NCBI GenBank assembly: GCA_905479515.1
Contig: CAJQMX010000208.1
Span: forward strand, 1 to 9,926
Source of the DNA: an uncultured Parasphingopyxis sp.
GTDB lineage: Bacteria > Pseudomonadota > Alphaproteobacteria > Sphingomonadales > Sphingomonadaceae
Length of the DNA stretch: 9,926 bases
Direction: 5' to 3'
Position 1 is the stretch's first letter; every line of letters starts with the position of its first letter. Position numbers and translations under genes: made by a program. The notes below the pieces were generated by a model that saw only the letters and a list, made by a program, of their open reading frames with translations, was not told the origin of the DNA and did no database searches. Of this stretch, positions 1 to 6,965 are shown one piece after another.

Positions 1-108
1 AATCTTGGCATCCAGCCAACCATCCGCGTGCGGCCCGGCTGGCCCGTGCGCGTGGTCGTGACGCGCGATCTTATTCTCAGACTCCACCCTCAAGGAACTT
101 CACGATGA
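1..108 (+). CDS. trbI: TrbI-like conjugation channel protein, C-terminal 35 residues only
   Basis: Frame 1 is open from the window edge to TGA at 106-108 and ends a longer protein. The visible residues include VRPGWPVRVVVTRDLILR, which matches the end of the TrbI/VirB10 family: these envelope-spanning proteins of type IV secretion close with a beta-strand of the form 'V+PG.PV.V.V.+DL.L'. TrbI would link the inner-membrane ATPases to the outer-membrane pore of the mating-pair channel. The stop codon overlaps the next start (ATGA at 105-108), indicating translational coupling. The following DUF2274 gene is the usual neighbour of trbI in proteobacterial ICEs and supports the call. Only the tail is visible, so the family name rests on a short match plus context. 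Confidence 0.7.
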   Translation, partial: NLGIQPTIRVRPGWPVRVVVTRDLILRLHPQGTSR

Positions 109-341
109 CCCTACGCCTTGACCGTCTTCCCGACCGCACGCCGGTGCGCATGAGCCTCTCGGTCGATCCGGAGCTTGCCAGCGCCCTCTCGGACTATGCC
201 GAAATCTACCGCCAGACCTATGGCGCAGAGGAAAAGCCCGAAGCGCTGATCCCGGCCATGATCGAAAGCTTTCTGGCCTCCGACGCCGGGTTCAAGCGGG
301 CGCGCCGCGCCCTTCACGCCAATGCCAGCAAAGGAGACTGA
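105..341 (+). CDS. DUF2274 domain protein of the trb conjugation locus
   Basis: A 78-residue protein whose whole length fits DUF2274, a small family usually encoded directly after trbI in conjugative elements; its function is not established. The layout suggests a ribbon-helix-helix-like fold: a short strand (VRMSLSVD, about residues 15-22) followed by two helices, with a basic tail (FKRARRALHA). If this reading is right it could bind DNA, but that is inference from pattern only. The start at 105 is set by the ATGA overlap with the upstream gene and an AAGGAA Shine-Dalgarno sequence about nine bases before it. It probably belongs to the end of the trb operon. Confidence 0.85.
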   Translation: MTLRLDRLPDRTPVRMSLSVDPELASALSDYAEIYRQTYGAEEKPEALIPAMIESFLASDAGFKRARRALHANASKGD

Positions 342-346
342 AACCC

Positions 347-661
347 ATGGCACAGATCGGCACGTTCACCCTGAAAGATGGCAGCTATACCGGCACCATC
401 CGCACCATGACCATCAACGTCAAAGCCCAGCTTGTCCCCAACACGGACAAGGCCTCAGACGGCGCGCCGGACTTCCGGCTCTATGCCGGTGGCGCAGAGC
501 TTGGCGCGGCCTGGCGCCAGGAAAGCAAGGATGGCGAAACGCCATACTTGGCTGTGAAACTGGATGATCCGAGCTTTGCCAGCCCTATGCGCGCCGCCTT
601 CTTCGAGAATGAAGCTGAAGGCACCGGCGTCATGGTGTGGAACCGGGCGAAGACGGGATAA
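347..661 (+). CDS. DUF736 domain protein
   Basis: A 104-residue protein that opens with MAQIGTFTLKDGSYTGTIRT, the characteristic start of the DUF736 family. It continues with the usual features: a charged middle, a 'DFRLYAGG.ELGAAW' segment and an 'YLAVKLDDPSF' segment. DUF736 genes are abundant on proteobacterial ICEs and plasmids near conjugation or replication genes; their biochemical role is unknown. The protein is small, soluble, and has no signal peptide or membrane segment. The start is supported by AAAGGAG at 330-336, which lies inside the last codons of the preceding gene; only five bases separate the two reading frames, so they are co-translated. Confidence 0.9.
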   Translation: MAQIGTFTLKDGSYTGTIRTMTINVKAQLVPNTDKASDGAPDFRLYAGGAELGAAWRQESKDGETPYLAVKLDDPSFASPMRAAFFENEAEGTGVMVWNRAKTG

Positions 662-673
662 TCGGAGTGCGTC

Positions 674-1024
674 ATGTTGCATCGCGTAAAGGAGGGGGGG
701 CGCACAGGGCTCAAGGAATTCGCGCGGGACCTGAACCCGCCTCCAAAGGCCCCTGCCCCAGTCACGTCAGCCGATCCTGAACGGATCACGCCTGCGGATA
801 TCTTCAGGCGACGAACCGTCAGGCGGCCGGAACTCCGCAAGCTCGTGCCGCTCTCCGACACCACGATCTACGAACTCGAACAGAAGGGCGAATTCCCACA
901 GCGCTTCTATCTGACCCCCCGATGCGTCGTCTGGCCCCTCGCCGAAGTCCTCGAATGGATCGACGCCCAGCGTCGCAAGGGCCGCGAAGGTTGCGGGCCG
1001 CATCCTGATTATCGGATGCGGTGA
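674..1024 (+). CDS. AlpA-like helix-turn-helix regulator
   Basis: A 116-residue protein. Residues about 58-98 match the AlpA/MerR-type winged helix of phage and island regulators: 'LSDTTIYELEQKGEFPQRF' is the helix-turn-helix, followed by 'VVWPLAEVLEWID' with the two spaced tryptophans typical of the family. The first 50 residues are basic and proline-rich and look unstructured. AlpA itself activates an integrase gene on cryptic prophage CP4-57, and relatives on ICEs often control excision or transfer; such a role here is inference. The start at 674 has GGAG about six bases upstream; a shorter form is possible because the N-terminal part is not conserved. It lies 12 bases after the DUF736 gene and is convergent with the Argonaute operon. 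Confidence 0.8.
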   Translation: MLHRVKEGGRTGLKEFARDLNPPPKAPAPVTSADPERITPADIFRRRTVRRPELRKLVPLSDTTIYELEQKGEFPQRFYLTPRCVVWPLAEVLEWIDAQRRKGREGCGPHPDYRMR

Positions 1025-1134
1025 ATTGGCTGAAATACCCTCGCGCAAAAACATCTCCACATTGTCGATATGGCAATGCGGAAGATACGCGCCTTTTTCT
1101 GGAGTCGGAACCTTGAAGACGTTTCGTCCCGCCC

Positions 1135-2637
1135 TCACACGTAGAATCGGTAGGACGGGTTTGGAAGGTCGTCTTCTCCAAGTTCTGCCATCAGTTCGCC
1201 AACCCGGCGTGCAAACAGAAGCGTGATCGGATAAGCACCGAGCGCATCGCTCGAATTCCAGTTCATCTTGGTCAGCGCCAATATCTCCTTCGCTCTCGTC
1301 TCCATGTCGGTGTCTCTGGGCGATCCAATCTCTAAGGGAGCGGGGATATGCGGTCCCGGATATTGATTCCACCAGGGCACATATCCGCTCGTATAGAGAT
1401 ATGTATGCTTGTCGAACGAACAGAGCGTTCCGCGCCAGGGCTCGAAATTGCCGCGCCTCACCATGCGGAAAGCCGTGCTCCGCACCCAGATTAGATCTAG
1501 GAAGGGGGCAATGTCTTTCGCTGCATTGTCAAAACCTTCCAGCTCTTCCGGCTGATACTGCGTCGTCTTGTGAAGCACGATCCGGGTCGGCGCGACGCCG
1601 GCGCGCTTTTCGTAGTTCTCGGCGACATCCCGCAGCAAAGCCTCGGCCTGTTCGGCGTTCAGAAAAATCTGACGATCCCGCCGCTGATTGTGATCGATGT
1701 TCGCGCCCTTCAAGGCGAACGGTTCGACATCGCGGGAATAGGCTTGGGCAACGCTAGCATAAACAAGATGCCCGCTGCGCCGTTTCATGTGGTGGAAGGA
1801 CACCCCCACAAAGCAGACATCTTTGGGCAACGCCGTCGGACGCCAAGGCGTCCCCTTGGATTTATAATAAAGCGACACGGCGATGTTCCAGGCGCGCGTC
1901 GCATGGCTCTGACCCGTGTCATTGCCCTTTTCGACGGTTTCGCGCCTCAGCACCTGGATCGGCACCGCATCGTCATGCGTCATGACCCGCGCCTTCAAGG
2001 CGCGATAGAAAGTGCGGAACAGCAGATCGTCCGCCATCGAATAAAGCGCCTCTGCAGCCTTCAGCTCGTCGGGCGACGGCTGGAACAGCGCGAGCTGGTC
2101 GCTCTCCTCTTCCGCCCTGAGCGTTTCGAGAAGAGCCCGCTCCTCCGCGCTCAGCCCAGGATTTGAGACCCTGAGATCGCCAAGCTCATTGGGGATGCAG
2201 ACGACAATGCAGTGCGGACTGTCGTCGCCAAGCAGCGAAGCGACCTTGTCGTCGAAAACCTGAACGAGTTCATCAAAGACCGGACCATTTTGCGCTCTGG
2301 GAAACCGGGTCCGATACGCCTCAACCGCAATCGGCCTCACATATCGGTCATCCAGATCCAGCTCCACGCCAAGGGCATCTTTAAAACCAGGCCAGTCGCG
2401 ATACCGGCTGGCGTTGGATTCATAGGCAGGATGAAACTGCGCAAGCTTGGCGAACCAGGACCTCGCGGCTTCGATATCCTCCTGTAGCCCGACAAAGCCG
2501 ATTTTGAGCTGTTGATCCCCATTATAGTCGGCGGGCTTGTTCTCCGCGAGGCCGCGACGACCGTCGACATCTTCTGCATAATTATAGAAGGAGACGGTCG
2601 GTTCAGGCAGTACGTTTATGGTCAGCGGCTTCGTCAT
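1135..2637 (-). CDS. Short prokaryotic Argonaute (MID-PIWI), predicted catalytically inactive
   Basis: A 500-residue protein of short-pAgo length, lacking N and PAZ domains. The MID-like part covers about residues 120-265, with a hydrophobic strand (HCIVVCIPNEL, about 142-152) and the family segment ATRAWNIAVSLYYKSKGTPW (about 246-265). The PIWI part follows: strand CFVGVSFHHM (about 275-284), RIVLHKTTQYQPEELEGF (about 352-369), then LTKMNWNSSDA and PITLLFARRVG (about 455-480), typical of PIWI C-termini, ending near a C-terminal aromatic (RFYV). The first catalytic Asp expected after 'GV' is Ser (about 280) and the second site reads HKT, so the DEDX tetrad is absent, as is usual for short pAgos. 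It should bind a guide and recognise complementary target, signalling through its APAZ partner. The start MTKPL follows a second ATG (2640); it overlaps the upstream gene by 35 bases, indicating coupled translation. Confidence 0.88.
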   Translation of the reverse strand: MTKPLTINVLPEPTVSFYNYAEDVDGRRGLAENKPADYNGDQQLKIGFVGLQEDIEAARSWFAKLAQFHPAYESNASRYRDWPGFKDALGVELDLDDRYVRPIAVEAYRTRFPRAQNGPVFDELVQVFDDKVASLLGDDSPHCIVVCIPNELGDLRVSNPGLSAEERALLETLRAEEESDQLALFQPSPDELKAAEALYSMADDLLFRTFYRALKARVMTHDDAVPIQVLRRETVEKGNDTGQSHATRAWNIAVSLYYKSKGTPWRPTALPKDVCFVGVSFHHMKRRSGHLVYASVAQAYSRDVEPFALKGANIDHNQRRDRQIFLNAEQAEALLRDVAENYEKRAGVAPTRIVLHKTTQYQPEELEGFDNAAKDIAPFLDLIWVRSTAFRMVRRGNFEPWRGTLCSFDKHTYLYTSGYVPWWNQYPGPHIPAPLEIGSPRDTDMETRAKEILALTKMNWNSSDALGAYPITLLFARRVGELMAELGEDDLPNPSYRFYV

Positions 2638-5158
2638 CATCCATGAGTCCAATTTCTTCTGTCTCGACCGAAAGGAAGGCGCCCTCAAGAATCAGGTCGT
2701 CCGTGACGCCAGCGCCGAGGTCGATCGCCTGCTGTCCACCACGCAGGAATTGTTCGAAAAATCCCAGATCGCTGTTTACCGCCGCGTTCCGGTCGTACTT
2801 GTAGCGGCGGGTGGAGAGTTTCGTGCGGACATAACCTGGGAGCGGTGTTTTCCCGTCCTTGTCGAGGAACATGTAGAACGGCTTGATCCGCAACGCCCAT
2901 GTCTCGCTCAGGCGCACGACATCGTAGCCAAACCCTTCGCATTCGAAGAATCCCTTGCTGTCGTCGCCGCGCTTCTTGACTAGGGTGCGGGTAATGCCGC
3001 GTTTTTGCGGCGTATCGTACTTGATTGCCCGGTTCCCGCCCCTCAATGCAGTGAAATAAGCGCGTTTCGTGGGACGGCCTTTCGGAGTGCGTTCGATGAG
3101 GAGGCCGGACGCTTCAAAGCCCTTGAGATAGACTTCAACGTGTCGCCGCAGCAGCCAGGTGATCTTCCGCTGGATGTCTTCATCCTCGCCGATGTCGGCA
3201 AGCGCGATCGGCTCCGCCTCGCCATTAAGCGCGTCGCGAAAAGCGTCCTCAACGCACTCTTGCGTTGCGAAGGTCCACAGCCTCAGAGATTTCGGTTCAA
3301 ATACGCAAGGCTCAACGGCCCGCGCGCCTTCCGTCTTCCAGAAATCCGTATGCGTCAGATCAAGCGTTGCACATGTCACATGCGTCGGCATGGACGAGAA
3401 CATCATCATATTGACCGTATAGACGCCGACCGGCCGCAAATCCTTGGCGATGCGAGCCGATCCCGCCGACGCACTCGGCGGACATAACCGTGCGATATAA
3501 GTGTCGGCGCCGGGCGGGAATGCAAAACGCGACACGCCGCCGTTCTTTCTCGTCAGTTCGTCAGCGTCGACAAGGCCCGTGCCCCCTTGCTCCATTGCGC
3601 TGATGCCGAAGAACACATCACACAAGGACCTGTTCCGTAAATCGGTGACTTCCGCCACGGGGCGGAACGCGCCTTCCTCGTCGAATTCAATCTCGCTTCG
3701 CAGGGACGACGACGCATCCCCCGGATTCCTGAACTCTATCGCAGAACCCGGCAGTACATTGATCGTCGAAACAGCCGACGCCTCATAGTCGCGATGAACG
3801 AGCAGGTTGACGGCCAATTCTGTCAGTGCACGGTCATGATACGAACGACGGTTTTCATGTTTACGCGCGCCTTTGACTTTAATCGACGGATTGACCCTGT
3901 CGCCGGACAGCCATTGCAGGAGTTCATCATACTGCGTCAGCAGGTTGCCCCGAATGTTCCGGCGATCCTTGCCGTCTACGGTTACGCTGATCATAGCGTG
4001 AGGAAAGAAGCGGTTGGCGTCACGGCCGAATAACAGGATCGCCCCGCGCGTCGGGCGAAGCGCGCCGTCAATCCGCTTCAGAAGGCCTCGATCCTCCATG
4101 AAACGCTGCAATTGGTCCGACGTGAGCTCCCCGAACTCAAGTTTCTCACTATAATCCCGCAACGTCGCCAGCGCTAGGCTGTGATCAATGTCGCCCCAGA
4201 CGGCACCCTCCATTACGGTGTCGTCGTAGCTGGGATCATCGTTTTCGGCGCTGACAGCATAGCGCTGGACACCGGAAAGACGCTTGTTGAGGCCCGTCAT
4301 CAGCTCGTCGAAACCGTCGATTTCGAGCCAGGTGAAGTTTCGGCCGAGCCGGTCCGCCAATGCCTGCACACGGGGGTGCGGCGTTTCCCCCTTTCGGTGA
4401 CACCAATAGATCCCGCGCCGAAAAGCCGGTCCATCTTCTGATCCGAGCAGCGAGTCCGTGATAGATTTCTCTGCGCCGCGATAGCCGACCACGACGAGCG
4501 GCGTATTCTCGATGAGCGGGCGCATGCGTTCGACAAGTTCGGGCGCGAGCGCTTCGGTCTCCTCGGCGAGATTTTTGTCGCTGTAGAGTTCTGCTTTGCC
4601 ATGCAACCAGACGATTTGGGCGCGGCTGTAAGGAGAAAATTCCGCGAAATCGCCAGGTTGCCGGTTCACTTCGTCCACATGCGCCAAATGCGGGCGCTTG
4701 GCGTCCAGCGCCCGCGGCAAACAGGGATCGAAATTGGTCGTCAGAATGGTTGACGCCAGCCCTTGCAAGACCAATTCGGCGAGCGCCTTATAGCCCGAGC
4801 TGACTTCGCCCGGTGGCTCCACAAGATCGACGATGAGCCTCCGCCGATAGGCTTCCGGCGAGAGCAGATGATGGATGATGAGCGGGAAGTTCTCCGCCAG
4901 CCGATCCGGATCGGAGATGAACCAATCCTGTTGGTTGAGCCAAGATTTCCACTGCGATGTCTTGATCTTGTCGGGTGTCATGCCACCACCGGCGACACGC
5001 TCGGCATAATACTGACGAGCAAGCCGGTTCACGCTTTCAGCCGCCAGCGGAACACCCGAAGAGTAGGACGCGCCGGCTCCCAACAGAAAGGTCGGCGGCG
5101 CCTCCTGTTCGGGGCGCAACAGCGATTCAAGCAGTGCGATGGTGTTTTTGTGGGACAT
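2603..5158 (-). CDS. SIR2 - GHKL/RecG-C-like - APAZ effector of a short Argonaute system
   Basis: An 851-residue protein with three parts. (1) SIR2 domain, about residues 20-300: nucleotide-binding LLGAGASYSSGVP (GAGAS at 27-31), LTTNFD (TTNFD at 140-144), WLHGK with likely catalytic His186, and VVVGYRGAEKSI (about 222-233). SIR2-APAZ proteins hydrolyse NAD+ when their Argonaute finds a target. (2) About residues 340-560: LLFGRDANRFFP (375-386), ALTELAVNLLVHRDY (444-458; E447 and N451 fit a GHKL N-box) and RNPGD, then RNRSLCDVFFG and EQGGTGL (about 508-529). This pattern is that of HATPase_c_4/RecG C-terminal modules usually fused to AlbA_2/Schlafen domains. (3) APAZ, about residues 570-815: RAYFTALRGGNRAIKYDT, FFECEGFGY, WALRIKPFYMFLDKDGKTPL and LSTRRYKYDRN. 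Start 5158 is preferred over 5200 because GGGGA lies about six bases upstream. First gene of an operon with the Argonaute. Confidence 0.88.
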   Translation of the reverse strand: MSHKNTIALLESLLRPEQEAPPTFLLGAGASYSSGVPLAAESVNRLARQYYAERVAGGGMTPDKIKTSQWKSWLNQQDWFISDPDRLAENFPLIIHHLLSPEAYRRRLIVDLVEPPGEVSSGYKALAELVLQGLASTILTTNFDPCLPRALDAKRPHLAHVDEVNRQPGDFAEFSPYSRAQIVWLHGKAELYSDKNLAEETEALAPELVERMRPLIENTPLVVVGYRGAEKSITDSLLGSEDGPAFRRGIYWCHRKGETPHPRVQALADRLGRNFTWLEIDGFDELMTGLNKRLSGVQRYAVSAENDDPSYDDTVMEGAVWGDIDHSLALATLRDYSEKLEFGELTSDQLQRFMEDRGLLKRIDGALRPTRGAILLFGRDANRFFPHAMISVTVDGKDRRNIRGNLLTQYDELLQWLSGDRVNPSIKVKGARKHENRRSYHDRALTELAVNLLVHRDYEASAVSTINVLPGSAIEFRNPGDASSSLRSEIEFDEEGAFRPVAEVTDLRNRSLCDVFFGISAMEQGGTGLVDADELTRKNGGVSRFAFPPGADTYIARLCPPSASAGSARIAKDLRPVGVYTVNMMMFSSMPTHVTCATLDLTHTDFWKTEGARAVEPCVFEPKSLRLWTFATQECVEDAFRDALNGEAEPIALADIGEDEDIQRKITWLLRRHVEVYLKGFEASGLLIERTPKGRPTKRAYFTALRGGNRAIKYDTPQKRGITRTLVKKRGDDSKGFFECEGFGYDVVRLSETWALRIKPFYMFLDKDGKTPLPGYVRTKLSTRRYKYDRNAAVNSDLGFFEQFLRGGQQAIDLGAGVTDDLILEGAFLSVETEEIGLMDDDEAADHKRTA

Positions 5159-5412
5159 TATATCCCCGTGGCATGAGTCGGGAGAACGAAACAAGCACAA
5201 AATTTGGCTAACCGTGTCTGTTCCACCGATTTCGTGCCACTGGCAATCCCATCAATGAGGCTTGCACCCGGCTTAGCGACGGGCTGAGCGCAGCATGGTC
5301 TGGGGACGGTCGGACATTTCTGCGTGTTGGCGCCGTGCGCCATTGGCTCAATCTCTCGAAGTCTGAATTTCGAGCTCGAGTGTCGGCCTGCAGCATTTCA
5401 GCCAGGTTACTT
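5159..5412. promoter_or_regulatory. Gap between integrase and defence operon; presumed promoter region of the Argonaute operon
   Basis: This 254-base gap must carry the promoter of the defence operon unless that operon is read through from the integrase gene, which lies upstream on the same strand. I see no convincing -35/-10 pair. Two small structures stand out: an 11-base palindrome TGCCA-C-TGGCA at 5235-5245, about 80 bases before the SIR2 start and a possible operator, and a near direct repeat GGCTTAGCG/GGCTGAGCG at 5270-5278 and 5282-5290. The GGGGA ribosome-binding site of the SIR2 gene lies at about 5163-5167. Short open frames here show no family signal and no ribosome-binding site I trust. 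Confidence 0.35.
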
Positions 5413-6672
5413 TCACCCCACCCGCGGATCAGCCGCGTAGACCGCCATGCTCTCGGGGATGATGTTCGGCTTGCGGCTTTCGCCGGCGGCCCAGGCGTCG
5501 ATCATGTCGGCCCATTCCTGCATCATGTGGCGGCGCTGGTCGGCATATTCCGCCTTGTTGTAAACCCCGCGCGATGAGCGCCGGTCCTCATGGGCAAGGC
5601 TCTTCTCGATCCAGTCGCGGTTGAAACCCAGCTCATTGAGGAGCGTCGATCCGGTGCGCCGGAGGTCGTGGACGGTGAACGGCTCCAGCGGCAGTTCCAT
5701 CTCGCTCGCCAGCTTGTGGGCGCTGTCGGTGATCCTGTTGAAGGTCGCATTCGAGATCGGGCGGAATGTGTCATAGCGCGACGGGAAGACGTATTTCGAT
5801 CCGCCTGCGCAGGTTTTCAGCGCCACCAGAATGTCGAGCGCCTGGTTCGACAGATAGACATTATGGTCGAGGCCGGTCTTCATCCGCTTCTTCGGGATGG
5901 TCCAGACCGCATCCTGGAAACTGACTTCGTCCCAGGTCGCATGGGCAACCTCGGTCTTGCGCTTCATTGTCAGCAGGATGAATTTCACGCCGAGCTTCAG
6001 CGTTGGGTTGGCGGTGATCTCTTCGAGCACGCGATATAGGACCCGGATCTCCAGCGGCGTCAGGGAGCGGTCGCGAGGGCGCACGCGCGCGATCGAACGG
6101 GGATCGACCTCCTCGGCAGGGTTTTCGACGCGGATGCCGTGCAGGTTGGCGTAGGCGTAAGTGAGCTTGATGAACTCGCGGGCGTGCAGCGCCGTTGAAG
6201 GCGCGCCGCGCTTCTTGATCTTGTCGCAAAGCTGACGGACATCCTCGCTGGTCACTTCACGCAGCGTATAGTTCCCCAGCGGCGGGATCAGGTCGCGATC
6301 GACAATGTGACGCCGCATGTCGCGGGTGGAATCGGACATTTCGCTCTCAGCAAGCCAGCGCTGAGCAAGCTCTCCGAACGTCCCTTCGGATTTCGCCTTG
6401 GCCTTGGCCCGCTTCTTTTCCTTCGCGGGCGAGACGCCCTCATCCACGAGCTTCTTCGCATCGATTAGCTTCTCGCGTGCAGCGGCGAGCGTGATCCCGT
6501 ACTTGCCATAGCGCCCGATGGTCAGCGTCTCACGACGCCCGTTCACACGGTAATCGTAGCGGAAGGTCTTAGTGCCCGTCGGCGCGACGGACACATAGAG
6601 ACCGTCTCGGTCTGCAACCTTGTAGGGTTTATCTTTTGATTTCAATGACTTGATCGCAATATCGGTCAGCAT
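5413..6672 (-). CDS. int: Tyrosine recombinase/integrase of the element (DUF4102 arm-binding type)
   Basis: A 419-residue site-specific recombinase that should catalyse integration and excision of the element at guaA. The N-terminal DUF4102 domain (about residues 1-85) reads MLTDIAIKSLKSKDKPYKVA then DGLYVSVAPTGTKTFRYDY and 'TLTIGRYG', the arm-site-binding fold of P4-type integrases. A core-binding domain follows, about 100-190. The catalytic residues are all visible: Arg in TMKRKTE (about 238), Lys near 'IPKKRMKTG' (about 261-265), HDLRR (H335, R338), His in SLAHED (361) and nucleophile Tyr in GVYNKAEY (371). Length is normal and the gene looks intact. Start 6672 is chosen over 6729 because AAGGAGG lies six bases before it. 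The usual catalytic-motif neighbour 'tGqR' is TMKR here, a mild variation. It reads away from guaA, with attachment site and repeats just upstream. Confidence 0.95.
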   Translation of the reverse strand: MLTDIAIKSLKSKDKPYKVADRDGLYVSVAPTGTKTFRYDYRVNGRRETLTIGRYGKYGITLAAAREKLIDAKKLVDEGVSPAKEKKRAKAKAKSEGTFGELAQRWLAESEMSDSTRDMRRHIVDRDLIPPLGNYTLREVTSEDVRQLCDKIKKRGAPSTALHAREFIKLTYAYANLHGIRVENPAEEVDPRSIARVRPRDRSLTPLEIRVLYRVLEEITANPTLKLGVKFILLTMKRKTEVAHATWDEVSFQDAVWTIPKKRMKTGLDHNVYLSNQALDILVALKTCAGGSKYVFPSRYDTFRPISNATFNRITDSAHKLASEMELPLEPFTVHDLRRTGSTLLNELGFNRDWIEKSLAHEDRRSSRGVYNKAEYADQRRHMMQEWADMIDAWAAGESRKPNIIPESMAVYAADPRVG

Positions 6673-6696
6673 GCTGCGCCTCCTTCCCACCAATTT

Positions 6697-6853
6697 TACC
6701 GTCAGGCCAAAATGGCCATTTTTCGACAAGGAAACGCATGTTTTTCAATGCGTTATGCCGAAAAAATACCGTCAGGCCGCCAAAATGGGCTGACGGTATT
6801 TTGACTTTAGGCAGGAGGAGGCAATTTGTATACCGTCAGGCGATACCGTCAGG
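6697..6853. repeat. Cluster of five TACCGTCAGG sites upstream of int (likely arm-type or Xis/regulator sites)
   Basis: Direct copies of TACCGTCAGG start at 6697, 6767, 6831 and 6844. An inverted copy (GGGCTGACGGTA) lies at 6787-6798. The copies at 6697 and 6767 extend to TACCGTCAGGCC. The 6767 copy and the inverted copy form a nearly perfect inverted repeat, AAAATACCGTCAG facing CTGACGGTATTTT, around a short spacer. The last two direct copies start 13 bases apart, close to one helical turn and a bit. The position between a DUF4102 integrase and its attachment site fits arm-type integrase sites or excisionase sites. The copy at 6697 lies 25 bases before the int start and overlaps a TAAAAT on the int strand (6693-6698), so binding there could also repress int. 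Confidence 0.75.
6733..6754. repeat. Short inverted repeat AACGCAT/ATGCGTT upstream of int
   Basis: AACGCAT at 6733-6739 and its exact complement ATGCGTT at 6748-6754 are separated by eight bases. It lies between two TACCGTCAGG copies, about 60-80 bases upstream of the int start. It could be an operator or simply part of the DNA-protein architecture of the attachment site. A seven-base stem can arise by chance, so this is noted with low confidence. Confidence 0.3.
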
Positions 6854-6948
6854 ATGTCCCGTTGGACCCCGATAGAGGGCGATAGACACCGAACGATGAT
6901 CGGCATCAAGCTATTGTTTTTGTTGAACTTCTTGATCGTTCGCGATAG

Positions 6949-6965
6949 TCCGCGAAGGACGCGGA
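6949..6965 (-). terminator. Hairpin directly after the guaA stop codon
   Basis: TCCGCG at 6949-6954 and CGCGGA at 6960-6965 pair around a five-base loop, beginning one base beyond the guaA stop on the minus strand. It is placed like a terminator for guaA, but no run of U follows the stem, so a rho-independent terminator is not convincing. Since it also sits beside the presumed crossover site, the inverted repeat could instead be a core-type integrase binding site. Confidence 0.3.

Noticed and set aside
1026..1226. 66-codon frame and possible terminator in the convergent gap after the AlpA-like gene
   Set aside because: The frame runs into the Argonaute gene on the other strand and has no ribosome-binding site. 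The GCG...CGC stem before TTTTT at 1094-1098 is too short to call a terminator.
767..1372. 201-codon open frame on the minus strand
   Set aside because: It overlaps the AlpA-like gene and the end of the Argonaute gene in other frames and shows no family signal.
1570..2166. 198-codon open frame on the plus strand
   Set aside because: Antisense shadow of the Argonaute gene.
5159..5200. Earlier start (5200) for the SIR2 gene, adding 14 residues
   Set aside because: The added residues look unrelated to a SIR2 N-terminus, and the ATG at 5158 has its own GGGGA ribosome-binding site.
5158..5396. Small open frames (61 and 62 codons) between int and the SIR2 gene
   Set aside because: No family pattern and no convincing ribosome-binding site; one simply ends at the SIR2 start region. 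A tiny gene is not excluded but is unsupported.
6673..6729. Earlier start (6729) for the integrase
   Set aside because: The ATG at 6672 has a near-perfect AAGGAGG six bases before it and gives the standard DUF4102 start; the extension covers a TACCGTCAGG regulatory repeat.
6697..6853. CRISPR array
   Set aside because: The repeats are only about 10-12 bases, irregularly spaced and in both orientations, with no cas genes; integrase or regulator sites fit better.
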